Positions 26,592 through 34,993 of a stretch of 64,000 nt of DNA are shown piece by piece. A program made the translations under genes and the position numbers. Where the stretch lies: the NCBI RefSeq assembly GCF_030823375.1, contig NZ_JAUSXB010000001.1, positions 1,178,001-1,242,000 on the forward strand, written 5' to 3'. The DNA is from Pseudarthrobacter siccitolerans (GTDB lineage Bacteria > Actinomycetota > Actinomycetes > Actinomycetales > Micrococcaceae). Position 1 is the first letter of the stretch. Every line of letters begins with the position of its first letter. The notes below the pieces were generated by a model. It was not told the origin of the DNA, searched no databases, and saw only the letters and a list, made by a program, of their open reading frames with translations.

Positions 26592-26662
26592 GAGGAATTC
26601 CCCTCCATTTAGTCCCAGGACTGATCAGCCCGGGCGGGCTGTGTCCGCATGTAGATCCAGCT

Positions 26663-26694
26663 GCCATGGCGGAGTGGATAGACACCGCCATGGC
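26663..26694. repeat. Perfect 10-bp inverted repeat upstream of DUF3117
   Basis: GCCATGGCGG (26663-26672) and CCGCCATGGC (26685-26694) flank 12 nt. A GATAAT box on minus (26740-26735) would place the hairpin inside the DUF3117 leader. It may be a leader hairpin or an operator. The rest of 26592-26824 shows no gene. Confidence 0.5.
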
Positions 26695-26824
26695 TGCGCA
26701 TATTCTGAATGCTTTTTGTCCTTGCTTACCTTCCATTATCGCGGAATTACCCGCGCGTAGCTAATCGATGGACATTTCCGGCAGGGCGCGATTTGTACTC
26801 TGACCTGCAGGAAAGTCCAAAGTC

Positions 26825-28072
26825 CTAGGGTGGATAATCTCCCCCGCCCGGCAATTGCGCCCAGGCCCACAGCCATACGATCCAGACGACCTGCAGCAGC
26901 AGGAACATCACCACAACCGTCCCCCGGTAGGCCCTGGACCGGGACAGCAACGCGGCCCCCAGCGCCAGTGGAAACAGCGGCAGCAACATGCGGAAGGTAC
27001 TGGTCTGCGGGTGAAGGAACGCGACCAGGTACCCCATGTAGCAGGCGCACCACAGGCGGAGTTCGACGCCGAGGCGGACCACCGGGGGCAGGTACAGCAT
27101 CGCGGCGAAGAGGGCCACAAAAACGAACGGCGCCAGGATGCCCAGTACCGGCCCGAAGAGGTCCACGCCCGTATCGAACCAGGGCTTGAAGGGAACGAGG
27201 TCATGGCCCCGCCACACTGTTTCGGTTTTGGTGTACGCCTGGATATCCCCCGTGGCTGCCCATGCTGCGGCGGGCCAGGCCAGTGCCGAGGCGCCCGCCA
27301 CTGCCGTCAGCGTGGCGAGGGCCGCGAGCTCCGGCGTCGTATGGAATCCGGCTTCACTCCGGCGGACCCGCTGCACCAGGCGGAAGATCAACAGGATGCC
27401 GAGCATAGCGGCAAAGGGAACACCCACCGGCCGGGAGAGGCACAGCAGCACCACCACCGGAATGCCCCACCAGTACTGCCGCCGGATCACGAGCAGCAGC
27501 GCCGCCGCGAGCAGCAGCAGTGACAGCGGCTCGGCATAGGGCACCTGGAGCACCGCGGACACCGGGAACGTGGCCAAGAAGGCCACCCCCCACAATGCGG
27601 TCCCATGGGCCGCCTTATGCCGGAACAGCACGTAGGCCACCAGTGCTGCGCCAAGGCCGGACAGCATGGCGATGATGGTCAGGGAGGCAGCGGGAGCCAA
27701 CCCCGTGAGGTTGCCCAGCCCGCCCGCCAGGGACGGGAACAAGGGATAAAACGCCCAGGTATTCTCCTGCACGTTGCCCGCAGCATCCACCGGAAGAGTG
27801 GTGGGGTAGCCGCCCTGGATCACCCGTGCATACCAGCGCGCGTCCCAGATGTTGATGAAGTTCCAGTAGTCAGGCTTTGCCGGGAACCAGGGGTTGCGTC
27901 CCTGGTGCAGGGCCGCGGCCATAAAGATGCCGGCGCTGACGAGCCTGGCCAGGACATAGATGGCGGATACCTGCAGCCACCAGGGCCAGCCCCGGACGGT
28001 CGCGCGGGAGCGGAGCGCCAGTGATTGGACGGACGCTCCAACTCCCGCACCGCGCCGTGTGTCGGTACTCAA
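26825..28072 (-). CDS. GT-C fold membrane glycosyltransferase (PigV/GPI-mannosyltransferase-2-like)
   Basis: 415 residues from TTG 28072, whose codon overlaps the stop of the preceding gene (TTGA). About nine hydrophobic helices are visible. After the first helix comes FINIWDARWYARVIQGGYP, the acidic catalytic loop typical of GT-C enzymes, followed by FYPLFP. Such enzymes move a sugar from a polyprenyl-phosphate donor onto a lipid or glycan acceptor outside the membrane. Donor and acceptor are unknown. The upstream DivIVA-like gene is translationally coupled, which hints at a link with polar cell-envelope growth. Confidence 0.78.
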   Translation of the reverse strand: MSTDTRRGAGVGASVQSLALRSRATVRGWPWWLQVSAIYVLARLVSAGIFMAAALHQGRNPWFPAKPDYWNFINIWDARWYARVIQGGYPTTLPVDAAGNVQENTWAFYPLFPSLAGGLGNLTGLAPAASLTIIAMLSGLGAALVAYVLFRHKAAHGTALWGVAFLATFPVSAVLQVPYAEPLSLLLLAAALLLVIRRQYWWGIPVVVLLCLSRPVGVPFAAMLGILLIFRLVQRVRRSEAGFHTTPELAALATLTAVAGASALAWPAAAWAATGDIQAYTKTETVWRGHDLVPFKPWFDTGVDLFGPVLGILAPFVFVALFAAMLYLPPVVRLGVELRLWCACYMGYLVAFLHPQTSTFRMLLPLFPLALGAALLSRSRAYRGTVVVMFLLLQVVWIVWLWAWAQLPGGGDYPP

Positions 28073-28497
28073 GCCGGGCCTTCCGCTGTGGCCGACTGCC
28101 CCGTGCCGGGCTTCCGTGCTTCCGTGCCGGCTTCTCCCTGCAAGGCTTCCTGCGGTTCGCGCTCAGGTGCCGGCTGTTCCAATTGCACCAGACGGGCCTT
28201 CAGCGTCTCTACCTCATGCCGGCTTGCGGCAAGCTGGTCCCGCAACTCATCAAGCACCTGGTCCACCTGGTCCATCCGGTATCCCCGCAGGCCCAGCGAA
28301 AAGCGGACGCTGTCCACGTCCTGCGGTGCGGCATGGGCGGGCAGCAGGACCGGAGGCAGGTTTGCCGGCGGCTCCTCGAGGCCGGCATCCAGCAGGGCCG
28401 GCAGCGGGCGGCCCTGCTTGCCCGCGCGCCGCCCGACGCTTGCCCACAGGACGGCGCCGATCAGCAGCACGGCGAGGAAGACCAGAAAAAAACTCAC
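28069..28497 (-). CDS. DivIVA-domain membrane protein
   Basis: 142 residues from GTG 28497. One N-terminal transmembrane helix (FFLVFLAVLLIGAVLWASV), then a linker, then VDSVRFSLGLRGYRMDQVDQ with VLDELRDQLAASRHEVETLK, the DivIVA N-terminal motif and start of a coiled coil, and a disordered acidic tail. Small anchored DivIVA proteins help place envelope synthesis at poles or septa in Actinobacteria. The stop overlaps the start of the GT-C gene. LOG lies upstream on the same strand with a 31-bp gap. Confidence 0.82.
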   Translation of the reverse strand: MSFFLVFLAVLLIGAVLWASVGRRAGKQGRPLPALLDAGLEEPPANLPPVLLPAHAAPQDVDSVRFSLGLRGYRMDQVDQVLDELRDQLAASRHEVETLKARLVQLEQPAPEREPQEALQGEAGTEARKPGTGQSATAEGPA

Positions 28498-28528
28498 AAC
28501 TCCATCGTGCCAGACCCGGCAGCCGTGG

Positions 28529-29311
28529 CTACTCGGGGCGCTGTTCGCCGTTCAGGGAAGGAGTGACGCCCACGCCGAGCACGCGGTCCACCGCTTCCGC
28601 CGGATCATCCACCACCTGGATCAGGTCCAGGTCCTTCGCCGAGACCATGCCCTCCGCCACCAGGGTTCCCTTGATCCAATCGATCATGGGACCCCAGAAG
28701 TCCACACCGAGCAGCACAATCGGGAAGGACGTCACCTTGCGGGTCTGCACCAGGACCATGGCTTCAAAGAGTTCGTCCAGTGTGCCCAGGCCGCCCGGCA
28801 GGACGATGAATCCCTGGGCGTACTTGACGAACATGGTCTTGCGGGCGAAGAAGTACCGGAAGTTGATACCCAGGTCCACCCACTGGTTCAGGCCCTGCTC
28901 AAAGGGAAGTTCGATGCCCAGCCCTACGGACACCCCGTTGCCTTCAACCGTGCCGCGGTTGGCCGCTTCCATGGAACCAGGTCCGCCCCCGGTGATAACA
29001 GCGACACCGGACTGAGCCAGCTTCCGGCCCACCTCGACGCCCATTTCGTAATAGTGGCTGCCGGGCTTTGTCCGTGCAGAACCGAAGACGCTCACGGCCG
29101 GGCCGAGGTCTGCAAGCGCGCCGAAGCCCTCCACGAATTCGCTTTGAATCCGCATCACGCGCCAGGGATCAGTGTGCACAAACTGGCCGGGCCCCTTGGT
29201 ATCAAGCAGATGCTGGTCGGACATTTCGACCGCCGCCTGTTTACGGCGAAGCTCAAGGGGGCCCTTACGGCGCGGCTGGATGTTTTTGGCCGGATCTGCA
29301 CTGATGCTCAT
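28529..29311 (-). CDS. LOG-family protein (cytokinin phosphoribohydrolase-like)
   Basis: 260 residues from ATG 29311. The Rossmann-type domain has VSVFGSARTKPGSHYY, the motif GGGPGSMEAANRG and PGGLGTLDELFEA, which are the LOG signatures for nucleotide 5'-monophosphate binding and catalysis. Family members release the base from cytokinin or other nucleoside monophosphates; the cellular role in free-living Actinobacteria is unclear. TAGCCT (29323-29318 on minus) lies 6 nt before the ATG, so the mRNA is probably leaderless. Divergent from gluA. Confidence 0.9.
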   Translation of the reverse strand: MSISADPAKNIQPRRKGPLELRRKQAAVEMSDQHLLDTKGPGQFVHTDPWRVMRIQSEFVEGFGALADLGPAVSVFGSARTKPGSHYYEMGVEVGRKLAQSGVAVITGGGPGSMEAANRGTVEGNGVSVGLGIELPFEQGLNQWVDLGINFRYFFARKTMFVKYAQGFIVLPGGLGTLDELFEAMVLVQTRKVTSFPIVLLGVDFWGPMIDWIKGTLVAEGMVSAKDLDLIQVVDDPAEAVDRVLGVGVTPSLNGEQRPE

Positions 29312-29346
29312 TCCCCTAGGCTAACCCGACGGCGCGAGGTATCTCT

Positions 29347-29380
29347 TGAATCACGATCCTCAGGAACCTGCGGTGATTCA
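29347..29380. promoter_or_regulatory. Perfect 8-bp inverted repeat overlapping the gluA promoter region, putative operator
   Basis: TGAATCAC (29347-29354) and GTGATTCA (29373-29380) lie around 18 nt, ending 23 bp before the gluA -10 box TAGATT (29404-29409). It is placed to control the glutamate transporter, the divergent LOG gene, or both. The regulator is unknown. Confidence 0.45.
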
Positions 29381-29415
29381 CGTCATAAGCCACCGTTGTT
29401 CGCTAGATTCTTCCT

Positions 29416-30171
29416 ATGACTACTCATGTGCCCGGCGATGCCCTCGTCTCCCTGAACGCCGTAAACAAGCATTACGGCCAGCTGCACGTTTTGAAGGACA
29501 TCAATCTTCAGGTCCGCAAGGGCGAGGTTGTTGTGGTCATCGGACCTTCGGGCTCCGGTAAGTCCACCCTGTGCCGCGCCATCAACCGTCTTGAAACCAT
29601 TGAAGGCGGCACCATCAGCATCGACGGAAAGGTTCTTCCGGAGGAAGGCAAGGAACTCGCGCAGCTCCGTGCCGACGTCGGCATGGTCTTCCAATCGTTC
29701 AATCTCTTCGCGCACAAAACAATTCTCGAAAACGTCACCCTCGGCCCCATCAAGGTCAAGGGTGCCCAGAAGGCAGCAGCGGACAAGGACGCCATGGCGC
29801 TGCTCGAACGTGTCGGCGTCGGGCACCAGGCACCGAAGCTGCCCGCACAGCTGTCCGGCGGCCAGCAGCAGCGCGTTGCGATTGCCCGCGCCCTTGCGAT
29901 GAAGCCCAAGGTCATGCTGTTCGACGAACCCACCTCGGCGCTGGACCCCGAAATGATCAATGAGGTCCTGGACGTTATGGTCCAGCTCGCCAAGGAGGGC
30001 ATGACCATGATCGTGGTCACCCACGAAATGGGCTTCGCCCGCAAGGCTGCGGACCGTGTGGTCTTTATGGCCGACGGCCAGATCGTGGAGGACGCGACTC
30101 CTGAAGAGTTCTTCACAAATCCCAAGAGCGACCGCGCCAAAGATTTCCTCTCCAAGCTCCTCACCCACTGA
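29416..30171 (+). CDS. gluA: Glutamate/polar amino-acid ABC transporter, ATP-binding protein
   Basis: 251 residues from ATG 29416. Walker A GPSGSGKS (43-50), the Q-loop [10 protein letters not shown], signature LSGGQQQR, Walker [14 protein letters not shown] and switch His in VVTHEM are all present. It matches the polar amino-acid importer family (GluA/GlnQ), powering uptake through GluC-GluD. First gene of gluABCD. The box TAGATT is 6 nt upstream of the ATG and there is no Shine-Dalgarno, so the operon mRNA is probably leaderless. Confidence 0.94.
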   Translation: MTTHVPGDALVSLNAVNKHYGQLHVLKDINLQVRKGEVVVVIGPSGSGKSTLCRAINRLETIEGGTISIDGKVLPEEGKELAQLRADVGMVFQSFNLFAHKTILENVTLGPIKVKGAQKAAADKDAMALLERVGVGHQAPKLPAQLSGGQQQRVAIARALAMKPKVMLFDEPTSALDPEMINEVLDVMVQLAKEGMTMIVVTHEMGFARKAADRVVFMADGQIVEDATPEEFFTNPKSDRAKDFLSKLLTH

Positions 30172-30241
30172 AGCACCTACGAACAAACACTCCCAGTTCG
30201 CACCCAGGCCGTGACCCACGGCCACCAATGAAAGGAATGTC

Positions 30242-31129
30242 ATGAAGGCATTTTTGACCCGGCGGAAATCATTCTTCGTGGCGGCTACCGCTGCCCTCGC
30301 CCTGTCCCTGAGCGCCTGCGGCGGCGCAACTACCCCGGGTACCAGCGACCCCAGTGTGGCTGCGAAGCCCTCCTTCGCGGCCGGCACCACCATGGAAAAG
30401 CTCGCCTCCGCCGGCACCATTAAGATCGGCACCAAGTACGACCAGCCCCTCTTCGGCCAGGTTGGCCTGGACGGCAAGCCGGTGGGCTTCGACGTTGAAA
30501 TGGGCAAGCTGATCGCCGCCAAGCTGGGCATCGCCGCGGACAAGATCGAATGGTCCGAGACTGTGTCCGCCAACCGCGAACCGTTCATTGAGCAGGGCAA
30601 GGTTGACCTGGTCATTGCCACCTACACCATCAATGACAAGCGCAAGCAGGTTGTCAGCTTCGCCGGACCGTACTACGAGGCCGGCCAGGCGCTGATGGTG
30701 AACAAGGACAACGACTCCATCAAGAAGCCTGAGGACGTTGCGGGCAAGAAGGTCTGCTCCGTCACCGGTTCGACGCCGGCCGCCACCATCGTGGACAAGT
30801 ACAAGGCCGAACTGGTTCCGGCTGCCACCTACTCCGCCTGCCTGGAGCCGCTGCGCAACAAGCAGGTCGAAGCCATCACCACGGACAACGTGATCCTCGC
30901 CGGTTTCGTGGACAAGGAACCGGACGCTTTCAAGCTCGCCTCGGATGAAACCTTCACCAAGGAGCCCTACGGCATCGGCCTGAAGAAGGACGATACCCAG
31001 TTCCGCAACTGGATCAACGACCAGCTGGAGGCATTCGAGAAGGACGGCTCCTACAAGAAGGCCTGGGAAGCAACCGCAGGTTCAGTCATCAAGACTGCCC
31101 CTAAGCTGCCCGAAATCGTCCGTTACTAA
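30242..31129 (+). CDS. gluB: Glutamate ABC transporter substrate-binding lipoprotein
   Basis: 295 residues from ATG 30242 with AAAGGAATGTC upstream. The signal peptide ends in the lipobox LSAC, with Cys26 as lipidation site. The mature part is an SBP_bac_3 domain: GTIKIGTKYDQPLFG, VGFDVEMGKLIAAKLGI, DLVIATYTINDKRKQVVSFA. It captures glutamate or related amino acids outside the membrane and delivers them to GluCD. A strong hairpin follows the stop, before the permease genes. Confidence 0.94.
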   Translation: MKAFLTRRKSFFVAATAALALSLSACGGATTPGTSDPSVAAKPSFAAGTTMEKLASAGTIKIGTKYDQPLFGQVGLDGKPVGFDVEMGKLIAAKLGIAADKIEWSETVSANREPFIEQGKVDLVIATYTINDKRKQVVSFAGPYYEAGQALMVNKDNDSIKKPEDVAGKKVCSVTGSTPAATIVDKYKAELVPAATYSACLEPLRNKQVEAITTDNVILAGFVDKEPDAFKLASDETFTKEPYGIGLKKDDTQFRNWINDQLEAFEKDGSYKKAWEATAGSVIKTAPKLPEIVRY

Positions 31130-31138
31130 GTAACGCCA

Positions 31139-31175
31139 GTGGTTGCCGGGGCTGCTTCGAGGCCCCGGCAACCAC
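31139..31175 (+). terminator. Intra-operon hairpin between gluB and gluC
   Basis: GTGGTTGCCGGGGC (31139-31152) pairs perfectly with GCCCCGGCAACCAC (31162-31175); the loop has 9 nt and no T-run follows. It probably causes partial termination or protects the gluAB mRNA, keeping the binding protein in excess over permeases. Confidence 0.65.
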
Positions 31176-31214
31176 CGCCTTCACCCCCGTCCACGCCCAC
31201 AGCCGAAGGATCCA

Positions 31215-31865
31215 ATGGACGTCATTCTTGAAAACCTGCCCCTGTACTGGAACGGTTTTCTCCGCACACTTTTCCTCTCCGCAGTTTCCGGCGTCATCGC
31301 GCTGGTGCTCGGGACCCTGCTCGCGGCAGCCAGGGTCTCCCCGGTGGCAGCGCTCCGCGGCTTCAGCACCGTTTACGTGGAAGTTCTCCGGAACACTCCG
31401 CTGACCATCGCCTTCTTCTTCGCAGCCATCGTCCTTCCCCGCATCGGAGTGAAATTCGAGCAGTTCGAAGTAGCGGCAATCATTGCCCTCAGTGCCTACA
31501 CCGCAGCGTTCATCGCCGAAGCTGTCCGCTCAGGTGTCAACAGTGTTCCCGTTGGCCAGGCCGAAGCGGCCCGCAGTATCGGGATGAACTTCGGGCAGGT
31601 CCTGAACCTCATCATCCTTCCGCAGGCGTTGCGGACGGTGATCCCGCCGCTGATCAACATCCTGATCGCACTGGTCAAGAACTCCTCCGTGGCCGGCGCA
31701 TTCTTTGTCCTTGAACTGTTCGGCTACGGCCGCCAGCTGGCCAACGCCAACGGTGACGCGGTCATCCCCGTCCTGCTCGGCGTTGCGTTCTTCTATCTGC
31801 TCCTCACCGTTCCGCTGGGCATCCTGGCCAGCACGGTGGAACGAAAGGTGGCGATTGCCCGATGA
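31215..31865 (+). CDS. gluC: Glutamate ABC transporter permease GluC
   Basis: 216 residues from ATG 31215, with AAGGA 5 nt upstream; the longer frame from 31143 starts inside the hairpin. Transmembrane segments typical of the HisM-type permease are visible, with LPLYWNGFLRTLFLSAVSG at the start and the EAA loop EAVRSGVNSVPVGQAEAARS near residue 100-120 that docks to GluA. The stop overlaps the gluD start as ATGA. Confidence 0.93.
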   Translation: MDVILENLPLYWNGFLRTLFLSAVSGVIALVLGTLLAAARVSPVAALRGFSTVYVEVLRNTPLTIAFFFAAIVLPRIGVKFEQFEVAAIIALSAYTAAFIAEAVRSGVNSVPVGQAEAARSIGMNFGQVLNLIILPQALRTVIPPLINILIALVKNSSVAGAFFVLELFGYGRQLANANGDAVIPVLLGVAFFYLLLTVPLGILASTVERKVAIAR

Positions 31866-32698
31866 GCTCCGTGCTGTACGACGTTCCCGGCCCCAAGGCC
31901 CGGCGCATATCCCTTATTGGTTCAGTGGTCGGTGCCCTGCTGATCCTGGGCCTGCTCGCCTGGATCGTGATGACCCTTGCGCAGCAGGGCATTTTTGAGG
32001 GCCGCCGATGGCAGATCTTCACCCGCGGCGACGTGTGGACCCTCCTCGGCAACGGCCTCGGCGCGACTCTCAGTGCCGCCGCCCTGGCAGCCGTCATCGC
32101 CTTCCCGCTGGGGCTGGCGTTCTGCCTGCTGCGCATCTCTGATGCCGCATTCATCCGGATTCCCATCCGGGTGGTCCTGGAGTTCCTCCGCGGCATGCCC
32201 GTGGTCCTGATGATGCTGTTTGTCCTCCTGGGCTTTGGCACCTCGGCCTTTGTCGCCGTCGTCACCGGCCTGGTGCTCTACAACTCGGCGGTGTTCGCGG
32301 AGATCATCCGTGCGGGCATCCAGTCGCTGCCCAAGGGGCAGCGCGAAGCGGGCCTCGCCATTGGCCTGACCAGCTTCAAGTCCCGCATGCTGATCGAACT
32401 GCCGCAGGCCATCCGGCGGATGATGCCCTCCCTCGTGGCGCAGATGGTGGTGCTCCTCAAGGACACCTCGCTGGGCTACATCGTGGCGTACGGCGAGCTC
32501 CTGCGCGCCGTGCAGGTGATGGCGGACTTCCTGGGCACCCAGTTCCTGTTCCCCATCTTCTTTGTGGCCGCGGCGATCTACATCGCCATCAACATCCTTG
32601 TTTCACGCATCGCGGTGTGGATCGAGCGCCGCGGTTCAAGGAAAGCGGCAGGCGGGGTGGCCAGGGCCGAAGCAGCTGCCAAAGCAGCCGTTCCCTAG
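31862..32698 (+). CDS. gluD: Glutamate ABC transporter permease GluD
   Basis: 278 residues from ATG 31862, overlapping gluC by 4 bp. An N-terminal cytoplasmic segment is followed by LIGSVVGALLILGLLAWIVM and further helices. The EAA loop is EIIRAGIQSLPKGQREAGLA. It pairs with GluC to form the channel. A basic Ala-rich tail ends the protein. Last gene of the operon, followed by a bidirectional terminator. Confidence 0.93.
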   Translation: MSSVLYDVPGPKARRISLIGSVVGALLILGLLAWIVMTLAQQGIFEGRRWQIFTRGDVWTLLGNGLGATLSAAALAAVIAFPLGLAFCLLRISDAAFIRIPIRVVLEFLRGMPVVLMMLFVLLGFGTSAFVAVVTGLVLYNSAVFAEIIRAGIQSLPKGQREAGLAIGLTSFKSRMLIELPQAIRRMMPSLVAQMVVLLKDTSLGYIVAYGELLRAVQVMADFLGTQFLFPIFFVAAAIYIAINILVSRIAVWIERRGSRKAAGGVARAEAAAKAAVP

Positions 32699-32715
32699 CA
32701 GCTCCTCACAGCGAT

Positions 32716-32757
32716 GGCCCGGACCGCGCCCATTTTTGGGTTCCAGCAGTCCGGGCC
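32716..32757. terminator. Bidirectional terminator between gluD and dapE
   Basis: GGCCCGGAC (32716-32724) pairs with GTCCGGGCC (32749-32757); an inner CCCA-ttttt-GGG stem lies in the loop and TTCCCTTTT follows on plus. Confidence 0.75.
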
Positions 32758-32771
32758 TTCCCTTTTAAGGA

Positions 32772-33908
32772 TCAGGCTGCCAGCCATTCCTGCAGCGCCT
32801 GCAGGCATTTCCTGATGGCGTCGGCGTGCACGTGTTCGTTGTCTTTGTGCGCCAGGAGGGCATCGCCCGGCCCGAAGTTTACCGCCGGGATTCCGAGCTC
32901 GCTGAAACGCGCGACGTCGGTCCAGCCGTATTTGGGCTTCGGCTCGGCTCCCACGGCGGCAACGAAGGAAGCGGCGGCGGGGTGCTGAAGCCCGGGCCGC
33001 GCCCCGGCCGCAGCGTCGGTGCGGACAACGTCAAAACCGCCAAGGAGTTCCCGCACCACGGCTTCGGCCTGGTCCGGCGTCTTGTCCGGGGCAAACCGGT
33101 AGTTAATCTCCACCACACACCGGTCCGGAATGACATTTCCGGCAGTGCCGCCGTTGATTCGCACCGCGTTCAGGCTTTCACGGTAATCCAGGCCGTCCAC
33201 GTTGACCGTCAGCGGTTCATAAGCCGCCAGCCGGGCCAGGATCGGGGCCGCAGCGTGGATGGCGTTGCTCCCCATCCAGGCGCGGGCGGAGTGGGCGGCC
33301 TCCCCCACGGTTGTCGCTTCGAACCTGCTGGTCCCGTTGCACCCGCCCTCCACGGTGCCGTCAGTGGGTTCGAGGAGGATGGCGAAGTCACCGCCCAGCA
33401 GGTCGCCGTGGTTGCGGACCAGCCGGCCCAGGCCGCTCTTCACGGCCTCCACTTCCTCGTGGTCATAAAAAACAAAGGTGACGTCCCGCTTTGGCACGGC
33501 CCCGCCGTCGAACATTGTGGCAGCCAGGGCGAGCTGCACCGCCACGCCGCCCTTCATGTCCGTGGCTCCGCGGCCGTACAGGACCCCTTCCCCGGGAACG
33601 CCGGACTCCCAAGTGGACGGAACCGTACCCCGCGACTCCCCGGCCAGCGGCAGCGGAACGGTGTCCAGGTGTCCAGCCAGGATGACGCGTTCCGGCTTGC
33701 CCAGCTCGGTCCGGGCGATGATGGCATCCCCGTCCCGCACGATGTGCAGTTCCGGGATGGTGCGCAGGCCCGCCTCAACGGCATCGGCGAGTTCGGTTTC
33801 GTTGCCGGACACGCTGTTGATGTCCATGATCGCGGCAGTCAGGAGCGCAACATCCTGGCGGAGGTCAAGTGGAAGGGTGGAAGATTCCGGGGCGGTTTCG
33901 GCAGTCAC
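32772..33908 (-). CDS. dapE: Succinyl-diaminopimelate desuccinylase
   Basis: 378 residues from GTG 33908. The M20 dizinc site is visible: AGHLDTVP (His), GRGATDMKGG (bridging Asp), YDHEEVEA (Glu-Glu), LLEPTDG, and a final HKDNEHV (His). It hydrolyses N-succinyl-LL-DAP to LL-DAP and succinate in lysine and peptidoglycan precursor synthesis. Back-to-back with dapD; on minus TAGACT (33920-33915) lies 6 nt before the GTG. Confidence 0.93.
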   Translation of the reverse strand: MTAETAPESSTLPLDLRQDVALLTAAIMDINSVSGNETELADAVEAGLRTIPELHIVRDGDAIIARTELGKPERVILAGHLDTVPLPLAGESRGTVPSTWESGVPGEGVLYGRGATDMKGGVAVQLALAATMFDGGAVPKRDVTFVFYDHEEVEAVKSGLGRLVRNHGDLLGGDFAILLEPTDGTVEGGCNGTSRFEATTVGEAAHSARAWMGSNAIHAAAPILARLAAYEPLTVNVDGLDYRESLNAVRINGGTAGNVIPDRCVVEINYRFAPDKTPDQAEAVVRELLGGFDVVRTDAAAGARPGLQHPAAASFVAAVGAEPKPKYGWTDVARFSELGIPAVNFGPGDALLAHKDNEHVHADAIRKCLQALQEWLAA

Positions 33909-33914
33909 GAAGCC

Positions 33915-33952
33915 AGTCTAGTTCGGAGCAGGTGCCTGCCCGTCGATAGACT
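33915..33952. promoter_or_regulatory. Compact divergent promoter pair for dapE and dapD
   Basis: Identical -10 boxes TAGACT face opposite ways: 33920-33915 (minus, dapE) and 33947-33952 (plus, dapD), only 26 bp apart and each exactly 6 nt from its start codon (GTG and ATG). Both mRNAs are probably leaderless, and the -35 regions must overlap in the 26-bp core. Confidence 0.6.
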
Positions 33953-33958
33953 GGGGCA

Positions 33959-34987
33959 ATGACTGAGACTGCTTCCTCCGCTGTGCCCGAAACCCGGACT
34001 GCCCCCACTGAAGAACGTTCCGCCTACGGCTTTGGCGTGGCCACCATCGCCACTGCCGGCACCGACGCCACCGTCCTGGATGTCTGGTTCCCGGCCCCCG
34101 CGCTTGGCGTCGCTGCCGACCACCTGCGGGCAGTAGAGAACGCGGACGAGGCACTCACCCGGATCGCCGAAGCCGGCACGGATGAGGACCGCGGCACTGA
34201 GCAGAAGGTGGTCTTTGTCCAGATCAACCTCGACGAGGCCCCGGCCGACACCGCTGACGCCTACCTGCGCCTGCACCTGCTCTCGCACCGCCTGGTCCGG
34301 CCCAACACCATCAACCTGGACGGCATCTTCGGCAAGCTGCCCAACGTCGTCTGGACCAATTTCGGCCCTGCCGCCGTGGAAGGCTTCGAACTGACCCGCG
34401 CCCGGCTGCGGCGCCGGGGCGCCGTCACCGTTTACGGCATCGACAAGTTCCCGCGCATGGTGGACTACGTGGTGCCCACCGGCGTCAGGATTGCCGACGC
34501 CGACCGGGTCCGCCTCGGTGCGCACCTCGCCGAAGGCACCACCGTGATGCACGAGGGCTTCGTCAACTTCAACGCTGGAACCCTGGGCACGTCCATGGTT
34601 GAGGGCCGGATTTCCGCCGGCGTGGTGACCGGCGACGGCAGCGACGTTGGCGGTGGCGCCTCCATCATGGGCACCCTGTCCGGCGGCGGCAAGGAAAAGA
34701 TCACCATCGGCGAGCGGGTCCTGCTGGGCGCCAACTCCGGCGTCGGCATCAGCATCGGCGACGATTCCGTGGTCGAAGCCGGCCTTTACGTGACGGCAGG
34801 CACCCGCGTGCGCATACCCGGCCCCAAGGACGAGGTGGGCGAGGACACCACCAAGATCGTGAAGGCTGCCGAACTCTCCGGTGTCCCCAACCTGCTGTTC
34901 CGCCGCAACTCCACTACGGGCGCCGTGGAGGTACTCCCCCGCGCCGGCCAGACTGTGGAACTGAACGACGCCCTGCACGCCAACTGA
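33959..34987 (+). CDS. dapD: 2,3,4,5-tetrahydropyridine-2,6-dicarboxylate N-succinyltransferase
   Basis: 342 residues from ATG 33959. The C-terminal half is a left-handed beta-helix of hexapeptide repeats ([40 protein letters not shown]) and the N-terminal part is the longer domain of the actinobacterial DapD type. It transfers succinate from succinyl-CoA to tetrahydrodipicolinate. The next two DAP steps, dapC and dapE, are also in the window. Confidence 0.93.
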   Translation: MTETASSAVPETRTAPTEERSAYGFGVATIATAGTDATVLDVWFPAPALGVAADHLRAVENADEALTRIAEAGTDEDRGTEQKVVFVQINLDEAPADTADAYLRLHLLSHRLVRPNTINLDGIFGKLPNVVWTNFGPAAVEGFELTRARLRRRGAVTVYGIDKFPRMVDYVVPTGVRIADADRVRLGAHLAEGTTVMHEGFVNFNAGTLGTSMVEGRISAGVVTGDGSDVGGGASIMGTLSGGGKEKITIGERVLLGANSGVGISIGDDSVVEAGLYVTAGTRVRIPGPKDEVGEDTTKIVKAAELSGVPNLLFRRNSTTGAVEVLPRAGQTVELNDALHAN

Positions 34988-34993
34988 TCCTCG

